Below, piece by piece: positions 8,600 through 17,426 of a DNA stretch of 64,000 bases. Each line of letters opens with the position of its first letter. The stretch's first letter is position 1. Below the pieces are notes generated by a model that did not search any database, was not told the DNA's origin, and saw only the letters and a list, made by a program, of their open reading frames with translations. Source of the stretch: UBA6055 sp965203755 (GTDB taxonomy: Bacteria; Chloroflexota; Anaerolineae; Aggregatilineales; Phototrophicaceae). The position numbers and the translations under genes are program-made. The stretch lies in NCBI GenBank assembly GCA_965203755.1, contig OZ241910.1:2728001-2792000 (forward strand). The letters are read 5' to 3'.

Positions 8600-10057
8600 A
8601 TGCCACAGCTATTGCGACGCCTGACCATCGAGCGCACCGCGGCAGTCATAGTCTTCATCCTGCTGTTTGCCATGGCGGCGCGGGCGGCTGTCGATACGGA
8701 TATGTGGTGGCATCTGCGAATCGGGCGGCATATCTTCGCTGGCGGCGAAGCCGTTTACGCCGATTCATTTTCATATACCTTCGCTGGCGCCGTGCATCAG
8801 AACCACAGCGCCGGCGCCCAGCTGCTCATGCACGCGGTTTGGACGCTTGGCGGCCATGCCGGCCTGTCGCTGTTCACGGCCGCCTTGGCGGTGATGGGCA
8901 TGTACTTTTTGCACCGCGCCGGCCGGGGCGTCATTTACATGCAGGCTTTGGTCCTGATCGCCGGCGCCGCCGGCGCGGCCGCCTTCTGGTCGCCGCGGCC
9001 GCAGATGTTCTCGTTCTTGTTCGCATCCATGCTGGTCTTTCTGTTATTCGATTTCAAGCGCAATCGGCGCCAGCGTCTATGGTGGATTGTTCCGCTCATC
9101 TGGCTCTGGGGGAATACGCACGGCGGCTTTGTGATTGGATATGCTCTCATCGCCGCCTTTATTGTAGGCGAATTGTTGAATTGGGCATCGGGCCTGGGCG
9201 ATTCCCCCGTGCCGCCGGCCGGCATTCGACGGCTTCTTTGGCCGCTGGCCGCTTCCACAGCGCTGCTGCTGCTCAATCCAAACGGCGCCGACATCTATGC
9301 CCTGCCTTTTAAGACCGTGGGCATGCCGGAACTGCGCCGCTTCATCCAGGAATGGCAGTCGCCCGATTTCAATCAGCCCTTTACCTGGGGCTTCATTGCG
9401 CTGCTGGTTATGGTGATCGCCGCGGTGTGGGCAAGCCGCCTCAAGTTTGATTGGACCGACTGGCTGTTCGTCTGCGGCGCGCTGTGGATGGCTTTGACAG
9501 CCGGGCGCAATTTATCCATGTTCGCCATCGCGGCTGTGCCGGTTGCGACCTGTCATTTTGACTCGATCTTGCGGACGCATGGCTGGACGCTTCAGCCCAA
9601 AGCATACGAATCGCCGCGCCGCGTCTGTCTGAACCTGCTGCTGGTGAGCCTGGTCGCGCTGGGCGCTCTGGCTAAAGTGGCGGCGGCATCCAATCCGGAT
9701 GCGATTGCCAAAGGATTGTCCTCTGTTCTGCCGCTGGATGCCGTGAACCATCTGAACCGCGCCGCGCTTGAAGGCAATATGTTCAACAGCTATAACTGGG
9801 GCGGCTATCTGATGTTTCATGCGCCGCAGCATCCGGTGTATATTGATGGCCGTACCGACCTGTATGCGGCCTTCCTCAACGATTACTTTCGCGCGGCCGT
9901 CGGGTCAAACGAATGGCGCGGCGAGTTCAGGAAATGGGACATCCGCTTTGCGCTCATCGAGACGGACAGCGGGCTTGCCCAGGAGCTTGCGGCGGCCGCA
10001 GATTGGCGGCCAGAATATCAAGACGCGCTTGCCAGCATCTTTGTGAGGGCAAGCTGA
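8600..10057 (+). CDS. Polytopic membrane protein, GT-C-like, function unknown
   Basis: About 485 residues with roughly nine or ten hydrophobic helices and a short soluble C-terminal domain (about 385-485). Near the N-terminus, in the first loop, is DTDMWWHLRIGRHI, an acidic pair followed by WWH, and later HQNHSAGAQLL. The acidic loop after the first helix and the overall layout resemble GT-C type lipid-linked glycosyltransferases common in Chloroflexota, but no specific family can be named. The C-terminal part includes NSYNWGGYLMFHAP and YIDGRTDLY. Being just after a sugar phosphotransferase supports a role in surface glycan assembly; this is inference. Confidence 0.7.
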   Translation: MPQLLRRLTIERTAAVIVFILLFAMAARAAVDTDMWWHLRIGRHIFAGGEAVYADSFSYTFAGAVHQNHSAGAQLLMHAVWTLGGHAGLSLFTAALAVMGMYFLHRAGRGVIYMQALVLIAGAAGAAAFWSPRPQMFSFLFASMLVFLLFDFKRNRRQRLWWIVPLIWLWGNTHGGFVIGYALIAAFIVGELLNWASGLGDSPVPPAGIRRLLWPLAASTALLLLNPNGADIYALPFKTVGMPELRRFIQEWQSPDFNQPFTWGFIALLVMVIAAVWASRLKFDWTDWLFVCGALWMALTAGRNLSMFAIAAVPVATCHFDSILRTHGWTLQPKAYESPRRVCLNLLLVSLVALGALAKVAAASNPDAIAKGLSSVLPLDAVNHLNRAALEGNMFNSYNWGGYLMFHAPQHPVYIDGRTDLYAAFLNDYFRAAVGSNEWRGEFRKWDIRFALIETDSGLAQELAAAADWRPEYQDALASIFVRAS

Positions 10058-10120
10058 TGAGACGGCGGCAAGGACAGCGACATTGGGCGCGGCCGGCATT
10101 ATTTATCCTCAATTTTGTTC

Positions 10121-10126
10121 TATAAT
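10121..10126 (+). promoter_or_regulatory. Candidate -10 element for the PspA-like gene
   Basis: TATAAT, 38 bases before the ATG at 10164; no convincing -35. Confidence 0.4.
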
Positions 10127-10163
10127 CAACGCAACCGCAGGCAAAAAGCCGAAAGAACGCAGT

Positions 10164-10913
10164 ATGTCAAGTCTATTTGATAAAATCACTACCCTTGTCA
10201 ATGCCCAGGTGAACGACTTTCTTGGCCGAAATCCCAAATCGCCGCTGGCGCGGATTCAACTGAATGCCGCCGAAGCCGAGAAGAATCCGCGCCCTTCGGT
10301 CCAGGCTTTGCGCCAACGGCTGGAGGAAGCGATTGCTTATGAGGATGAACTTGAGGCAAAGATCGAAACGCTCATGCGCGCGGCCCTTGACTTGGATCAG
10401 CAGGTGGACCGCCGGCTGCATTCAGGAGATGAATTGGCGGCGCGGCGGCTCCAGAGCCAGTTAAACATGAAACAGCGGCAGCTGACGATTGCCGAATCTG
10501 AACTGCGGGACCACCGCGTGCTGACACAGCGTTTAATGCAGGAAATGACGGCGCTCGAAATGGCTTTGGACAGTCAAGACCGACGCGCCGAAACTGCGGC
10601 GGCTCCATCCAGCGGCGAAGCGCAGCCGGGCAGTATCAGCGTGCCGGTCGAGGGGCTGGATTCGGTTCAGCGGCCGTCGGTTTTCGATGCGGCCGCCGAC
10701 AAGCTGAACAAGACGCGCTCCAGCCTGGAAAACCTGCTGAACAACTCGCCAGTTCCCGCCGCGCCGCGAATCTCGAAACAGTATGAAAAGTTTGATATCG
10801 TCGATGAAGCGCCAGACCCCCGTCAGCCCAAGTCAAAGCCGCGTATGCCGAACGAAGGCGATATGAAAGCCAGGCTGTCGCGTTTAAGCAAGCCCGACGG
10901 AGATGACAGCTAA
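10164..10913 (+). CDS. PspA/IM30-like coiled-coil protein
   Basis: About 249 residues. The N-terminus SLFDKITTLVNAQVNDFLG is an amphipathic helix like that of PspA/Vipp1, and residues 40-150 are a long helical coiled coil with the pattern ALRQRLEEAIAYEDELEAKI and RLMQEMTALEMAL. The C-terminus (about 155-249) is low-complexity and basic/proline-rich, longer than in typical PspA. PspA family members bind stressed membranes and help keep the proton-motive force. The match is weaker than for canonical PspA, so I treat it as a divergent member. It converges on a DUF2085 gene 12 bases away. Confidence 0.6.
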   Translation: MSSLFDKITTLVNAQVNDFLGRNPKSPLARIQLNAAEAEKNPRPSVQALRQRLEEAIAYEDELEAKIETLMRAALDLDQQVDRRLHSGDELAARRLQSQLNMKQRQLTIAESELRDHRVLTQRLMQEMTALEMALDSQDRRAETAAAPSSGEAQPGSISVPVEGLDSVQRPSVFDAAADKLNKTRSSLENLLNNSPVPAAPRISKQYEKFDIVDEAPDPRQPKSKPRMPNEGDMKARLSRLSKPDGDDS

Positions 10914-10925
10914 TCATTGAACAGC

Positions 10926-11717
10926 TTAAACATCATATCCAGCCAGCCGCAGCTTGGCTTCGAGCCGATCCACAATGTCTTGCATCGACCTTTCGATATG
11001 GGGAAAACCAAGCCAGGCGCTCATCAATCCAAACAGCCCGCCAGTCGCCATACGAAAAAAAGGTTCTGTTTCGCGCACTGCCCAGAATTCAAACGGCGGG
11101 TAGCTTAAAAGCTGACTGAAGCCATCCAGACCGATAGGGCCCAAGCCGGCGAATACATACAGCCAAAGCGGCAGAGGACGAATCCGCCATCGATATCGCC
11201 GATAAATCAAGCCGCCGCCGAAGATCATGGTATAGATAGCCAAATCGCGGGCGCAAAGGGTGGTCTTGTAGCCGGTGGTTTCGTCGCCGATAAAATGCCG
11301 CGCCGCGATTTGCTGGGCGACGCTGAATTCCCGCAAGCCTTCAAGGGTTGGCGGCGGCGGCGAAACGCCGCTGCGATAATAGTTGGACCAATACCGATAC
11401 TGTTCCAGAAAGGCTTCTGACCTGGCTGCGTATTCCTCAAAAGGTTTGTAACCGGTGTCGGCGGCGGCGCGTGGATAAAAGGCCTGCTCGCCGTACAGGA
11501 AGATGGAGCGAAAGGCGAATTGATGACAAAACGGGCTGTAGAGTGTATAGAGCGCATCGGCCGGCGCCGTCAGCCCGATGCGCGCCAGCGTCGGCGCCGC
11601 CCAAGGCAGGCTTATGTAAATCGCCAGGGCCATCATAACGATGCCCAGCCAGTTTCGCGCGCCTTTGAGCAGCCATAAATGAAGCCGAAATCCGATTGTC
11701 TTGTGTCTTGGGGTCAT
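10926..11717 (-). CDS. DUF2085 family membrane protein
   Basis: About 263 residues with five or six membrane helices. The DUF2085 features are visible: LYSPFCHQFAFRSIFLYGEQ near residue 65, a conserved TTLCARDLAIYTMIFGG segment with a cysteine and acidic residue, and GPIGLDGFSQLLSYP. The CHQ and LCARD residues suggest metal or redox chemistry, but no activity is known. It is 12 bases downstream of the thioredoxin-like tlpA gene and appears to be part of the same three-gene thiol-redox unit. Confidence 0.8.
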   Translation of the reverse strand: MTPRHKTIGFRLHLWLLKGARNWLGIVMMALAIYISLPWAAPTLARIGLTAPADALYTLYSPFCHQFAFRSIFLYGEQAFYPRAAADTGYKPFEEYAARSEAFLEQYRYWSNYYRSGVSPPPPTLEGLREFSVAQQIAARHFIGDETTGYKTTLCARDLAIYTMIFGGGLIYRRYRWRIRPLPLWLYVFAGLGPIGLDGFSQLLSYPPFEFWAVRETEPFFRMATGGLFGLMSAWLGFPHIERSMQDIVDRLEAKLRLAGYDV

Positions 11718-11729
11718 TGGCGGTCTCGA

Positions 11730-12296
11730 TTAAGCATTGACGATGATGGAATGGATGTCTTGCGTTAGCTGCTCCAAGCTGACGCGCCCAAAGTAAATGT
11801 TTTGAATCCGATGTTCGGCATCCAAAAGATAGGTCGTCGGCTGACCGCGGATCTGATACAGCCGGACGACAGATTGCAGCGGGTCAAGCAGAATGTCGAA
11901 GGTTAGTCCCAGCGTTTCAGTCCATTGCGCTACCAGTTCGGGGCTTTCACCTGAATTGATCCCCAGAATGCGAATGCGCGCTGGATGCGACCGATGCAGA
12001 TTTTGCAGTTCTTGCATTTCGGTTCGGCATGGCCGGCACCAGGTCGCCCAAAAATTAAGAATGGTGATGCTGCCTCGAGCCTGCCCAAGCGCGAATGAAT
12101 CCAAATTCGGGGTGAGCAGAGTAAAGGGCGGCGCCATGGAGCCGATTTCCGGCGCGGTGTAAGCCATGCTCGCGCCCGAAAATCCGCTGTAGGCGGCTCG
12201 TTCGGGCAAGCCAGCCTGAATCAGCAGCGCCAGCGCCGCCAGCAAACAAGCAAGGCCGGCAAGCAAATGGGTGAGTTTGCTGAAAACAGTCATCAA
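11730..12296 (-). CDS. TlpA/ResA family thiol-disulfide oxidoreductase
   Basis: About 188 residues. An N-terminal membrane helix (about 8-26) anchors a thioredoxin domain facing outward. The active site is WATWCRPC with the usual IRGQPTTYLLDA cis-proline region. ResA/TlpA proteins reduce apocytochrome c or other exported disulfides. The gene follows the CcdA-TlpA fusion by 32 bases, giving two exported thioredoxin domains in one unit, presumably fed with electrons by the CcdA part. Confidence 0.9.
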   Translation of the reverse strand: MMTVFSKLTHLLAGLACLLAALALLIQAGLPERAAYSGFSGASMAYTAPEIGSMAPPFTLLTPNLDSFALGQARGSITILNFWATWCRPCRTEMQELQNLHRSHPARIRILGINSGESPELVAQWTETLGLTFDILLDPLQSVVRLYQIRGQPTTYLLDAEHRIQNIYFGRVSLEQLTQDIHSIIVNA

Positions 12297-12328
12297 TCCA
12301 AAAGGACGTTTCGCGCTTCGATGCGGTT

Positions 12329-14269
12329 TTATTGGGGAATGACTTGGGCGAGCATATCCCTAAGCTGCGTTTCAGTCATCAAACCAAAGCGCCGCATCAG
12401 GATCACGCCGTCCGCATCCAGCAGAAACGAACTCGGCCGCGTCTGAATGCCATAGGCATCGTTAATCTCGCCGGTCGCATCCAAGGCCAACGGAAAGCTA
12501 AGGCCAAACTCGTCCCGAAAGTCGGCGATGGCTTCAAAGGTGTCGTTAAAGGCGACTGCCAGGATTTCAAATCCATGCCCGCTGAAACCGTTATAAGCTC
12601 GCTGGAATTCAGGCATTTCGCGGCGACAGGGCCCGCACCAGGTGCCCCAGAAGTTGAGCAGAACGGCCTTGCCGCGAAGCTCCGAAAGCGTTACCGAGTC
12701 CCCGCCGACGGTCATCACCGTAAAGTCGGGCGCGCGGTTGCCTTCCGCCAGCCCGACCGCCGGCTCAAGATGAGCGGCGATGCTTGTGATGCGGTTCAAT
12801 GCGCTGCCGGCGAGACTTGGCGATGTTTCATCCGAATCAGCCGCCTCCGTCGGCGCGGCGCGGGCAATCGGTTCGGCATCCCGAATTTTGATGCGGAATC
12901 GCGCGCGTTCATCGCCGGACGCCGGCGTGACAGCGATGCGATACAATCCGGCGCGGTCAAGCGCATAGGCTGCGAGCGGATAGTATTTGCCCGCGGCCGT
13001 GAGGCTGTCCGATTTGCTGGCGGCCGCCAGTTTATCATCGTCCGGCGAAAAGAGAACCAGATCAAAGTCAATCAGGTCATCGGCGACGCTTCGCATCTCA
13101 ACGTCGATGATCTGGCCGGCATCGGCATGGAATAGATACTGCTGTTCGGCCATGTCACTGCTGAAATTTCCACCGGCGCTCTGGTTGATGGCCACCGGAA
13201 TCAGCGCGCCGTTCAAGCAGGCGCCAAGGTGCCGCAGCTTAAGCCGGCCTTCGAAATAGCCGACGCCGCATTCTTCGACGCGGAAGGTGAAATCTGCGAA
13301 TTCGCCCTGCGAGAAAGTCCGGCTCAAACTTTGCAGCTGCCCGCTGGCGACCAGAATGCCAATGACAATCAAGACCGTGCCGCTGAAGAGTTCGATTTTG
13401 TGCATGTGCCGCTGCAAGCGGCGGAGCAGGCCCTGGGCGCTGTTCATCAGCAGGGCGGTCATCACAAAAGGCATGCCGAGGCCGATGGAGTATGCCGTGA
13501 GCATGAGCATGCCCTGGGCCACATTGCCGGTCGTCGCCGCCACAGTGAGTATCGTGCCGAGCAGCGGCCCAATGCAAGGCGTCCATCCAGCCGAAAAAAC
13601 CATCCCCATCAATGCCGAGCCGACCAGCCCCTCGCGGCCATCAGGCGCGATGCGGCCGCGGGTGTCAGCGTACAGCAGGAGTTCAATGCGGTTAAGCAGC
13701 CGGTTCCAAAAAACAGCCGGCTGGGTAAAAGCCGCATGAAAGCGCATCATCAGCAAAAGCGCCGCCGTCAGCGGCAGAGCGATGATCGTCTGCTCGACAA
13801 AACCCCAATAAATCAGCAGGCTGGCGGCGACGGCAAACCCGATGCTAAGCCACGCGCTGTCCAGCAGGCGGGCCTGTTCTTTCTGGCGCAGCCATTGGAA
13901 GCCGCGGCGCAGGAATCCCATAAATTGCAGACCAAAAAAGATGATGACCAAGCCGCCGATGCGACCGATGCTTTCGGTAAAGGCGCTGACATATTGCCCG
14001 GCGATACTCGCCAGCGCGGTGGTCAAGAGACCAATCAGCACAAATACCAAGGTGAAGCCGAAGACAAATGCCAGCCCGTGAAGCAGCAGCTGCAGCCGCA
14101 GCAGCAAACTGCCGGAAGCGACTGCGCCGCCGGCGGTCTGCCTTGAGATGTTATGAGTCAGCCGCCCGCCCATATAGCCGATGTAGGCGGGGACGAGCGG
14201 GAGGACGCAAGGCGATATGAACGAGAGAAATCCCGCAGCGACAGCTAAACCCACCGTGACATTTTCCAT
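12329..14269 (-). CDS. CcdA-TlpA fusion: cytochrome c biogenesis transmembrane protein with thioredoxin domain
   Basis: 646 residues, a three-part protein. Residues about 1-320 are a CcdA-type membrane domain with extra helices (SFISPCVLPLVPAYIGY has one redox cysteine, SAGWTPCIGPLLGT the other). Residues about 330-470 are an exported beta-sandwich-like domain with LFHADAGQIIDVEMRS and FDLVLFSPDDDKL, similar to bacterial pre-peptidase C-terminal type domains. Residues about 505-646 are a TlpA-like thioredoxin with LNFWGTWCGPCRREMPEF. Electrons would pass from cytoplasmic thioredoxin through CcdA to the attached thioredoxin outside. An insertion with a long hydrophobic stretch and basic loop (about 100-190) splits the CcdA core, so the membrane part is longer than usual. 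Confidence 0.9.
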   Translation of the reverse strand: MENVTVGLAVAAGFLSFISPCVLPLVPAYIGYMGGRLTHNISRQTAGGAVASGSLLLRLQLLLHGLAFVFGFTLVFVLIGLLTTALASIAGQYVSAFTESIGRIGGLVIIFFGLQFMGFLRRGFQWLRQKEQARLLDSAWLSIGFAVAASLLIYWGFVEQTIIALPLTAALLLMMRFHAAFTQPAVFWNRLLNRIELLLYADTRGRIAPDGREGLVGSALMGMVFSAGWTPCIGPLLGTILTVAATTGNVAQGMLMLTAYSIGLGMPFVMTALLMNSAQGLLRRLQRHMHKIELFSGTVLIVIGILVASGQLQSLSRTFSQGEFADFTFRVEECGVGYFEGRLKLRHLGACLNGALIPVAINQSAGGNFSSDMAEQQYLFHADAGQIIDVEMRSVADDLIDFDLVLFSPDDDKLAAASKSDSLTAAGKYYPLAAYALDRAGLYRIAVTPASGDERARFRIKIRDAEPIARAAPTEAADSDETSPSLAGSALNRITSIAAHLEPAVGLAEGNRAPDFTVMTVGGDSVTLSELRGKAVLLNFWGTWCGPCRREMPEFQRAYNGFSGHGFEILAVAFNDTFEAIADFRDEFGLSFPLALDATGEINDAYGIQTRPSSFLLDADGVILMRRFGLMTETQLRDMLAQVIPQ

Positions 14270-14375
14270 ACTCGAATCGTCCTTCCGGTTATTGGTTTGA
14301 TGTGAAGCCTATCGCCAAATTGCTTACAGAATTCCTGCTTTATCTCAACGCCGCTTTCTGGAGGCCAGGCAATAG
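14270..14375. other. Intergenic region upstream of the CcdA-TlpA gene
   Basis: Part of a 341-base gap between two minus-strand genes. No strong promoter match for the fusion gene was found by eye; the remainder of the gap holds the possible gene remnant listed at 14376. Confidence 0.4.
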
Positions 14376-14618
14376 CCGGCCGCCTTAAACGCCCTGGCGA
14401 TTCAACGGCCTGACGGCTGCTTCGATACAGGCGGCGCCGGCGCTGCCGATATGCTTTCCATGCCGCCGGCCAGCTGGAATATCGATGCGGTCGCCATGCC
14501 CGCGTCCTTTGTCACCATAGACAGCCCTTATTTGACCGCGCCCGAAAAAAGCATATTACAATACAATCGAGCGCAGCGCAAGTTTGTATCCGATGCGGGC
14601 GCATTTCAGATTATTTGA
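14376..14618 (+). pseudogene. Possible gene remnant or small ORF in the gap
   Basis: Downstream of a TAG at 14373 the frame stays open for 80 codons to a TGA at 14616-14618. The first ATG is at 14451, giving a 55-residue product with MLSMPPASWNIDAVAMP at its start. Codon choice and amino-acid mix resemble genuine coding sequence of this chromosome, but no family is recognised, and there is no ribosome site. It overlaps the end of the CCA-type gene by 8 bases. It could be the tail of a degraded gene, or a chance open frame. Confidence 0.25.
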
Positions 14619-15930
14619 GCAGCTGCTTTAATAAAGCCTGTTCGTCGGCTTCCGACTCAAGCTCGCCGTCGATCCAGGCAAAGCGCAGCCGTTCAAGAAT
14701 CATCCGATAGCGGGGCCCGGGACGAAGCCCCATTGTTTTCAGATCATTGCCGTCGATGGTCGCGCGCTGCTTTCGCCATACATTCATAAAGGTCTCAAGC
14801 CTTTGCCGGGATATCGGCTCATTCAGCAAGACCAGCCAGGCGGTTTGCAGGGCAATGGGCGGACTGTTTTCCAGGAATCGCGTCAGTTGGCTCGGACGCA
14901 TGGACGGGTCTTTAAGCTGCGCCGCCTGCTCAATCAAGCGCGCGCCGGCTGTCATCGACTGGGCTAAAGCCTGGGGCAGTCCCAGCCGTTTGCAGATGGA
15001 TTGGACATCATCAGCCGCCATCCCGATCATCATTGTATGCCAATACAGGCGGGTCAAATCCCGCGCGGCGGTCTCCCAAGGGGCTGTTTGCTCGCGGCCG
15101 CGCGCGAACCAATCCGGCAGCTGCGGACTGACGCGCCATGCCGGGTGGATATGTTCCAGTACGCCCAGCGCTTGCAGTTTGAGGAGGATGCGTTCCGGGC
15201 GCGGCTCATTCAGAATCAGCGCGATTTCATTTTGCAGCCGCTCGCCGCTGACGCGCTTGAGCATGGGCCGGGCGGCTTGCATCCATTGCGCCGTGCGCGG
15301 CTCAACCCGAAAGCGCAGCCGCCGCGAAAAACGAACCGCCCTTAAAATTCGGGTCGGGTCATCCACAAAGCTGCCATGATGCAGCGCGCGGATCAAATGC
15401 CGATTCAAATCGGCGATGCCGTCATAAAAGTCCAGGATGCGCCCCCTTTTGGCTAAGGGGCTTAGCTGAAGCGCGAGGGTATTGATGGTGAAGTCACGCC
15501 GTCCTAGATCAACCCGGATGTCGCCGGGAGAAACCGCCGGCAGCGCGCCCGGCTGTGCATAAACTTCGGAACGGGCGGCGGCGAAATCAATATGAGATGG
15601 AAGATCATCAAACGGAAGCGCCAGGCGGTGAGCGACTTCGCCGTCAAGAATCCACTTGGCGGTGCCAAAGGGCGCATGGCTGTGGCGAGTCCCGCCAAAA
15701 ATGCCTGCCAGCCGATTGACAAAGGCGATGGCATCGCCCTCCAAGACAAAATCGATATCGAGATTTTCGCGCCCCAGCAGAAGATCGCGGACCAAGCCGC
15801 CGACCAGGTAGAGCGCGGTGTCTCCTTGCTGCGCCTGTTCAGCGACGGCGGTCACAAGGTCGGCGGCCGGTTTGCCCAACGCGGATAAAATAGTTTCGGC
15901 GCTAACTTTCATTGTGTCTTGTCTAGGCAT
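14611..15930 (-). CDS. CCA-adding/poly(A) polymerase family tRNA nucleotidyltransferase
   Basis: About 439 residues (class II nucleotidyltransferase). The N-terminal head has LVGGLVRDLLLGRENLDIDFV, with the GG-x-VRD motif and the catalytic DxD pair. RRDFTINTLALQL and the ERIxxE-like region (about 200-235) support nucleotide recognition, and the rest is a helical neck/body. It adds or repairs the 3' CCA of tRNA, or has one part of that activity; some bacteria split CC and A addition. Start choice is uncertain: ATG at 15930 and ATG at 15912 are both possible, and neither has a strong ribosome site. It is 7 bases downstream of a small membrane gene. Confidence 0.85.
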   Translation of the reverse strand: MPRQDTMKVSAETILSALGKPAADLVTAVAEQAQQGDTALYLVGGLVRDLLLGRENLDIDFVLEGDAIAFVNRLAGIFGGTRHSHAPFGTAKWILDGEVAHRLALPFDDLPSHIDFAAARSEVYAQPGALPAVSPGDIRVDLGRRDFTINTLALQLSPLAKRGRILDFYDGIADLNRHLIRALHHGSFVDDPTRILRAVRFSRRLRFRVEPRTAQWMQAARPMLKRVSGERLQNEIALILNEPRPERILLKLQALGVLEHIHPAWRVSPQLPDWFARGREQTAPWETAARDLTRLYWHTMMIGMAADDVQSICKRLGLPQALAQSMTAGARLIEQAAQLKDPSMRPSQLTRFLENSPPIALQTAWLVLLNEPISRQRLETFMNVWRKQRATIDGNDLKTMGLRPGPRYRMILERLRFAWIDGELESEADEQALLKQLLK

Positions 15931-15937
15931 GAACAGC

Positions 15938-16330
15938 TTAGGGCGCGGCCATCCATGGCCCGACAAGCGACCGTTCAATCATGCTTATCGACGTGCTGAA
16001 GTTGAAGAAAGCCAGCAGGGCAAAGGCGATGGCGGCGCTGCGGTCGTCGCGCCCGCGCATGAGGCTGAACAGGCCCGGCATGATGACCGCCAGCCACAGC
16101 ATGTACAGGATATAGACCGCGACTCGGCCGGAACGCGGCTGCTGCCCGGACAAAAGCAATGCCATGCCGACCAGCAGAATCAGGCCGGCTAACAGCGCAT
16201 AAGTCAGCATGGCGCCCCAGTAATGACCAGAGACAGCTTGTTTCCTGGCGGCGATGACGGTCGCCCAAACGCCCAGCGCCAATGAATACAGAATGTGCAT
16301 ATTAAAAAGGATTGCGTGAATCGCGTCCAT
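15938..16330 (-). CDS. Small four-helix membrane protein, unknown function
   Basis: 130 residues with four hydrophobic segments (about 10-28, 40-60, 70-90, 100-118) and charged loops. No motif I recognise. It precedes the tRNA nucleotidyltransferase and is likely cotranscribed with it. Confidence 0.6.
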   Translation of the reverse strand: MDAIHAILFNMHILYSLALGVWATVIAARKQAVSGHYWGAMLTYALLAGLILLVGMALLLSGQQPRSGRVAVYILYMLWLAVIMPGLFSLMRGRDDRSAAIAFALLAFFNFSTSISMIERSLVGPWMAAP

Positions 16331-16390
16331 GATGCTCCAGCCATTGCCTGCCGGCGAGGTTTATCATAACACATTGCGGCGATTGCGGAA

Positions 16391-17308
16391 TTATTCAATA
16401 ACCGGAAATCCCATAGTCGAAGCCAGCCATGCCAGCGCGACCAGATTGGCAGTCAGCAGGGCCGGGCGCTGGACACTGCCGCCGTCCGCCGCCGGGTTGC
16501 CGCGCATATCAAGTTCCCATGGAAAGACAAGACAGGCGATGATGCTGATCATCAGAATCGTCCCCAGCCGCGTTGGAAACAGCCCTTGCGATACCGCCGC
16601 CGCCATGCAGACCAGCGCGCCCGCCAGCGAAGCATAACCAAGCGCGCGGGTAGGCGTTTTGCCAAGCAAAACGACCGTGTTCTTCAGTCCAGCCGCTTTA
16701 TCGACATCATAATCGTCAATCTGATTATAAAACTGACCATAAGCCGAAAACAATGTCGCCGCCGCCATCACCAGCCAGGCATGCTGCGGTTCGGTATGAT
16801 AGGTGAAGAACCCGGCTGCCATCAGCAGCCCGCTAAGCATAAGCGCATGAGAAAGCACATCGGTCACCGGGCGGGCTTTGAGCCGAAAGGGGTATGCCGA
16901 ATAAAGATAGCACAAGACCAGCGTAAGACCGCCGGCGATAAAGGCCCGCCCGCCGCTGACGCCATAAAGCAGCAGGGCAGCCGCGAACGCAAGCCAGGCG
17001 ATGCCCCAGCCTTGGCGGCGGGTCAGCGCGCCGCTGCTGATGACATTATGAAGTTTCTTCGCTGGATTCAGGGCGTCGTCAGGAGCATCTTCGATATCGT
17101 TAATCATAAAGGCGAAGGACATGGACAGTATATTCGCCGCCAGGACGGCAAACAATCGCCAGTCCACCGCGGTTTGAAGCGCTTCAACAGCCAGCAGGCC
17201 GCCAACCAGGGTGAGCGGAATCGTAAAAGGAACGTGCTCGCGCCAGCGCGAAAGGCGAATCGCCGCTTTGAATTTGCCCTCTGGCTGTTTATCAGATGAA
17301 ATGCCCAT
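16391..17308 (-). CDS. UbiA family prenyltransferase
   Basis: About 305 residues with eight or nine membrane helices. Two Asp-rich motifs define the family: NDIEDAPDD near residue 75 and DDYDVDKAAG near 200. These bind Mg and the prenyl diphosphate. Relatives make menaquinone, haem A/O, or archaeal-type and other prenyl lipids; the substrate cannot be told. The ATG at 17308 follows GAGGACTG, a good ribosome site; upstream codons in frame lack any such site and would add about 90 unlikely residues. Confidence 0.85.
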   Translation of the reverse strand: MGISSDKQPEGKFKAAIRLSRWREHVPFTIPLTLVGGLLAVEALQTAVDWRLFAVLAANILSMSFAFMINDIEDAPDDALNPAKKLHNVISSGALTRRQGWGIAWLAFAAALLLYGVSGGRAFIAGGLTLVLCYLYSAYPFRLKARPVTDVLSHALMLSGLLMAAGFFTYHTEPQHAWLVMAAATLFSAYGQFYNQIDDYDVDKAAGLKNTVVLLGKTPTRALGYASLAGALVCMAAAVSQGLFPTRLGTILMISIIACLVFPWELDMRGNPAADGGSVQRPALLTANLVALAWLASTMGFPVIE

Positions 17309-17426
17309 CAGTCCTCGCCGCGCCGAAAACTCGATGAAGCATAGCATGAATTGGCGGCGATATGTCACAGTCATCTTCGAAAACGATGGGAATGCTGCAT
17401 TGTCTTGGACGATATCCGCTTGTATC

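Noticed and set aside
12332..13135. 267-codon plus-strand frame inside the CcdA-TlpA gene
   Set aside because: Antisense shadow of the thioredoxin and middle domains.
13229..14146. 305-codon plus-strand frame inside the CcdA-TlpA gene
   Set aside because: Fully antisense to a clear multi-domain protein; composition is Gln/Arg-rich and matches no family.
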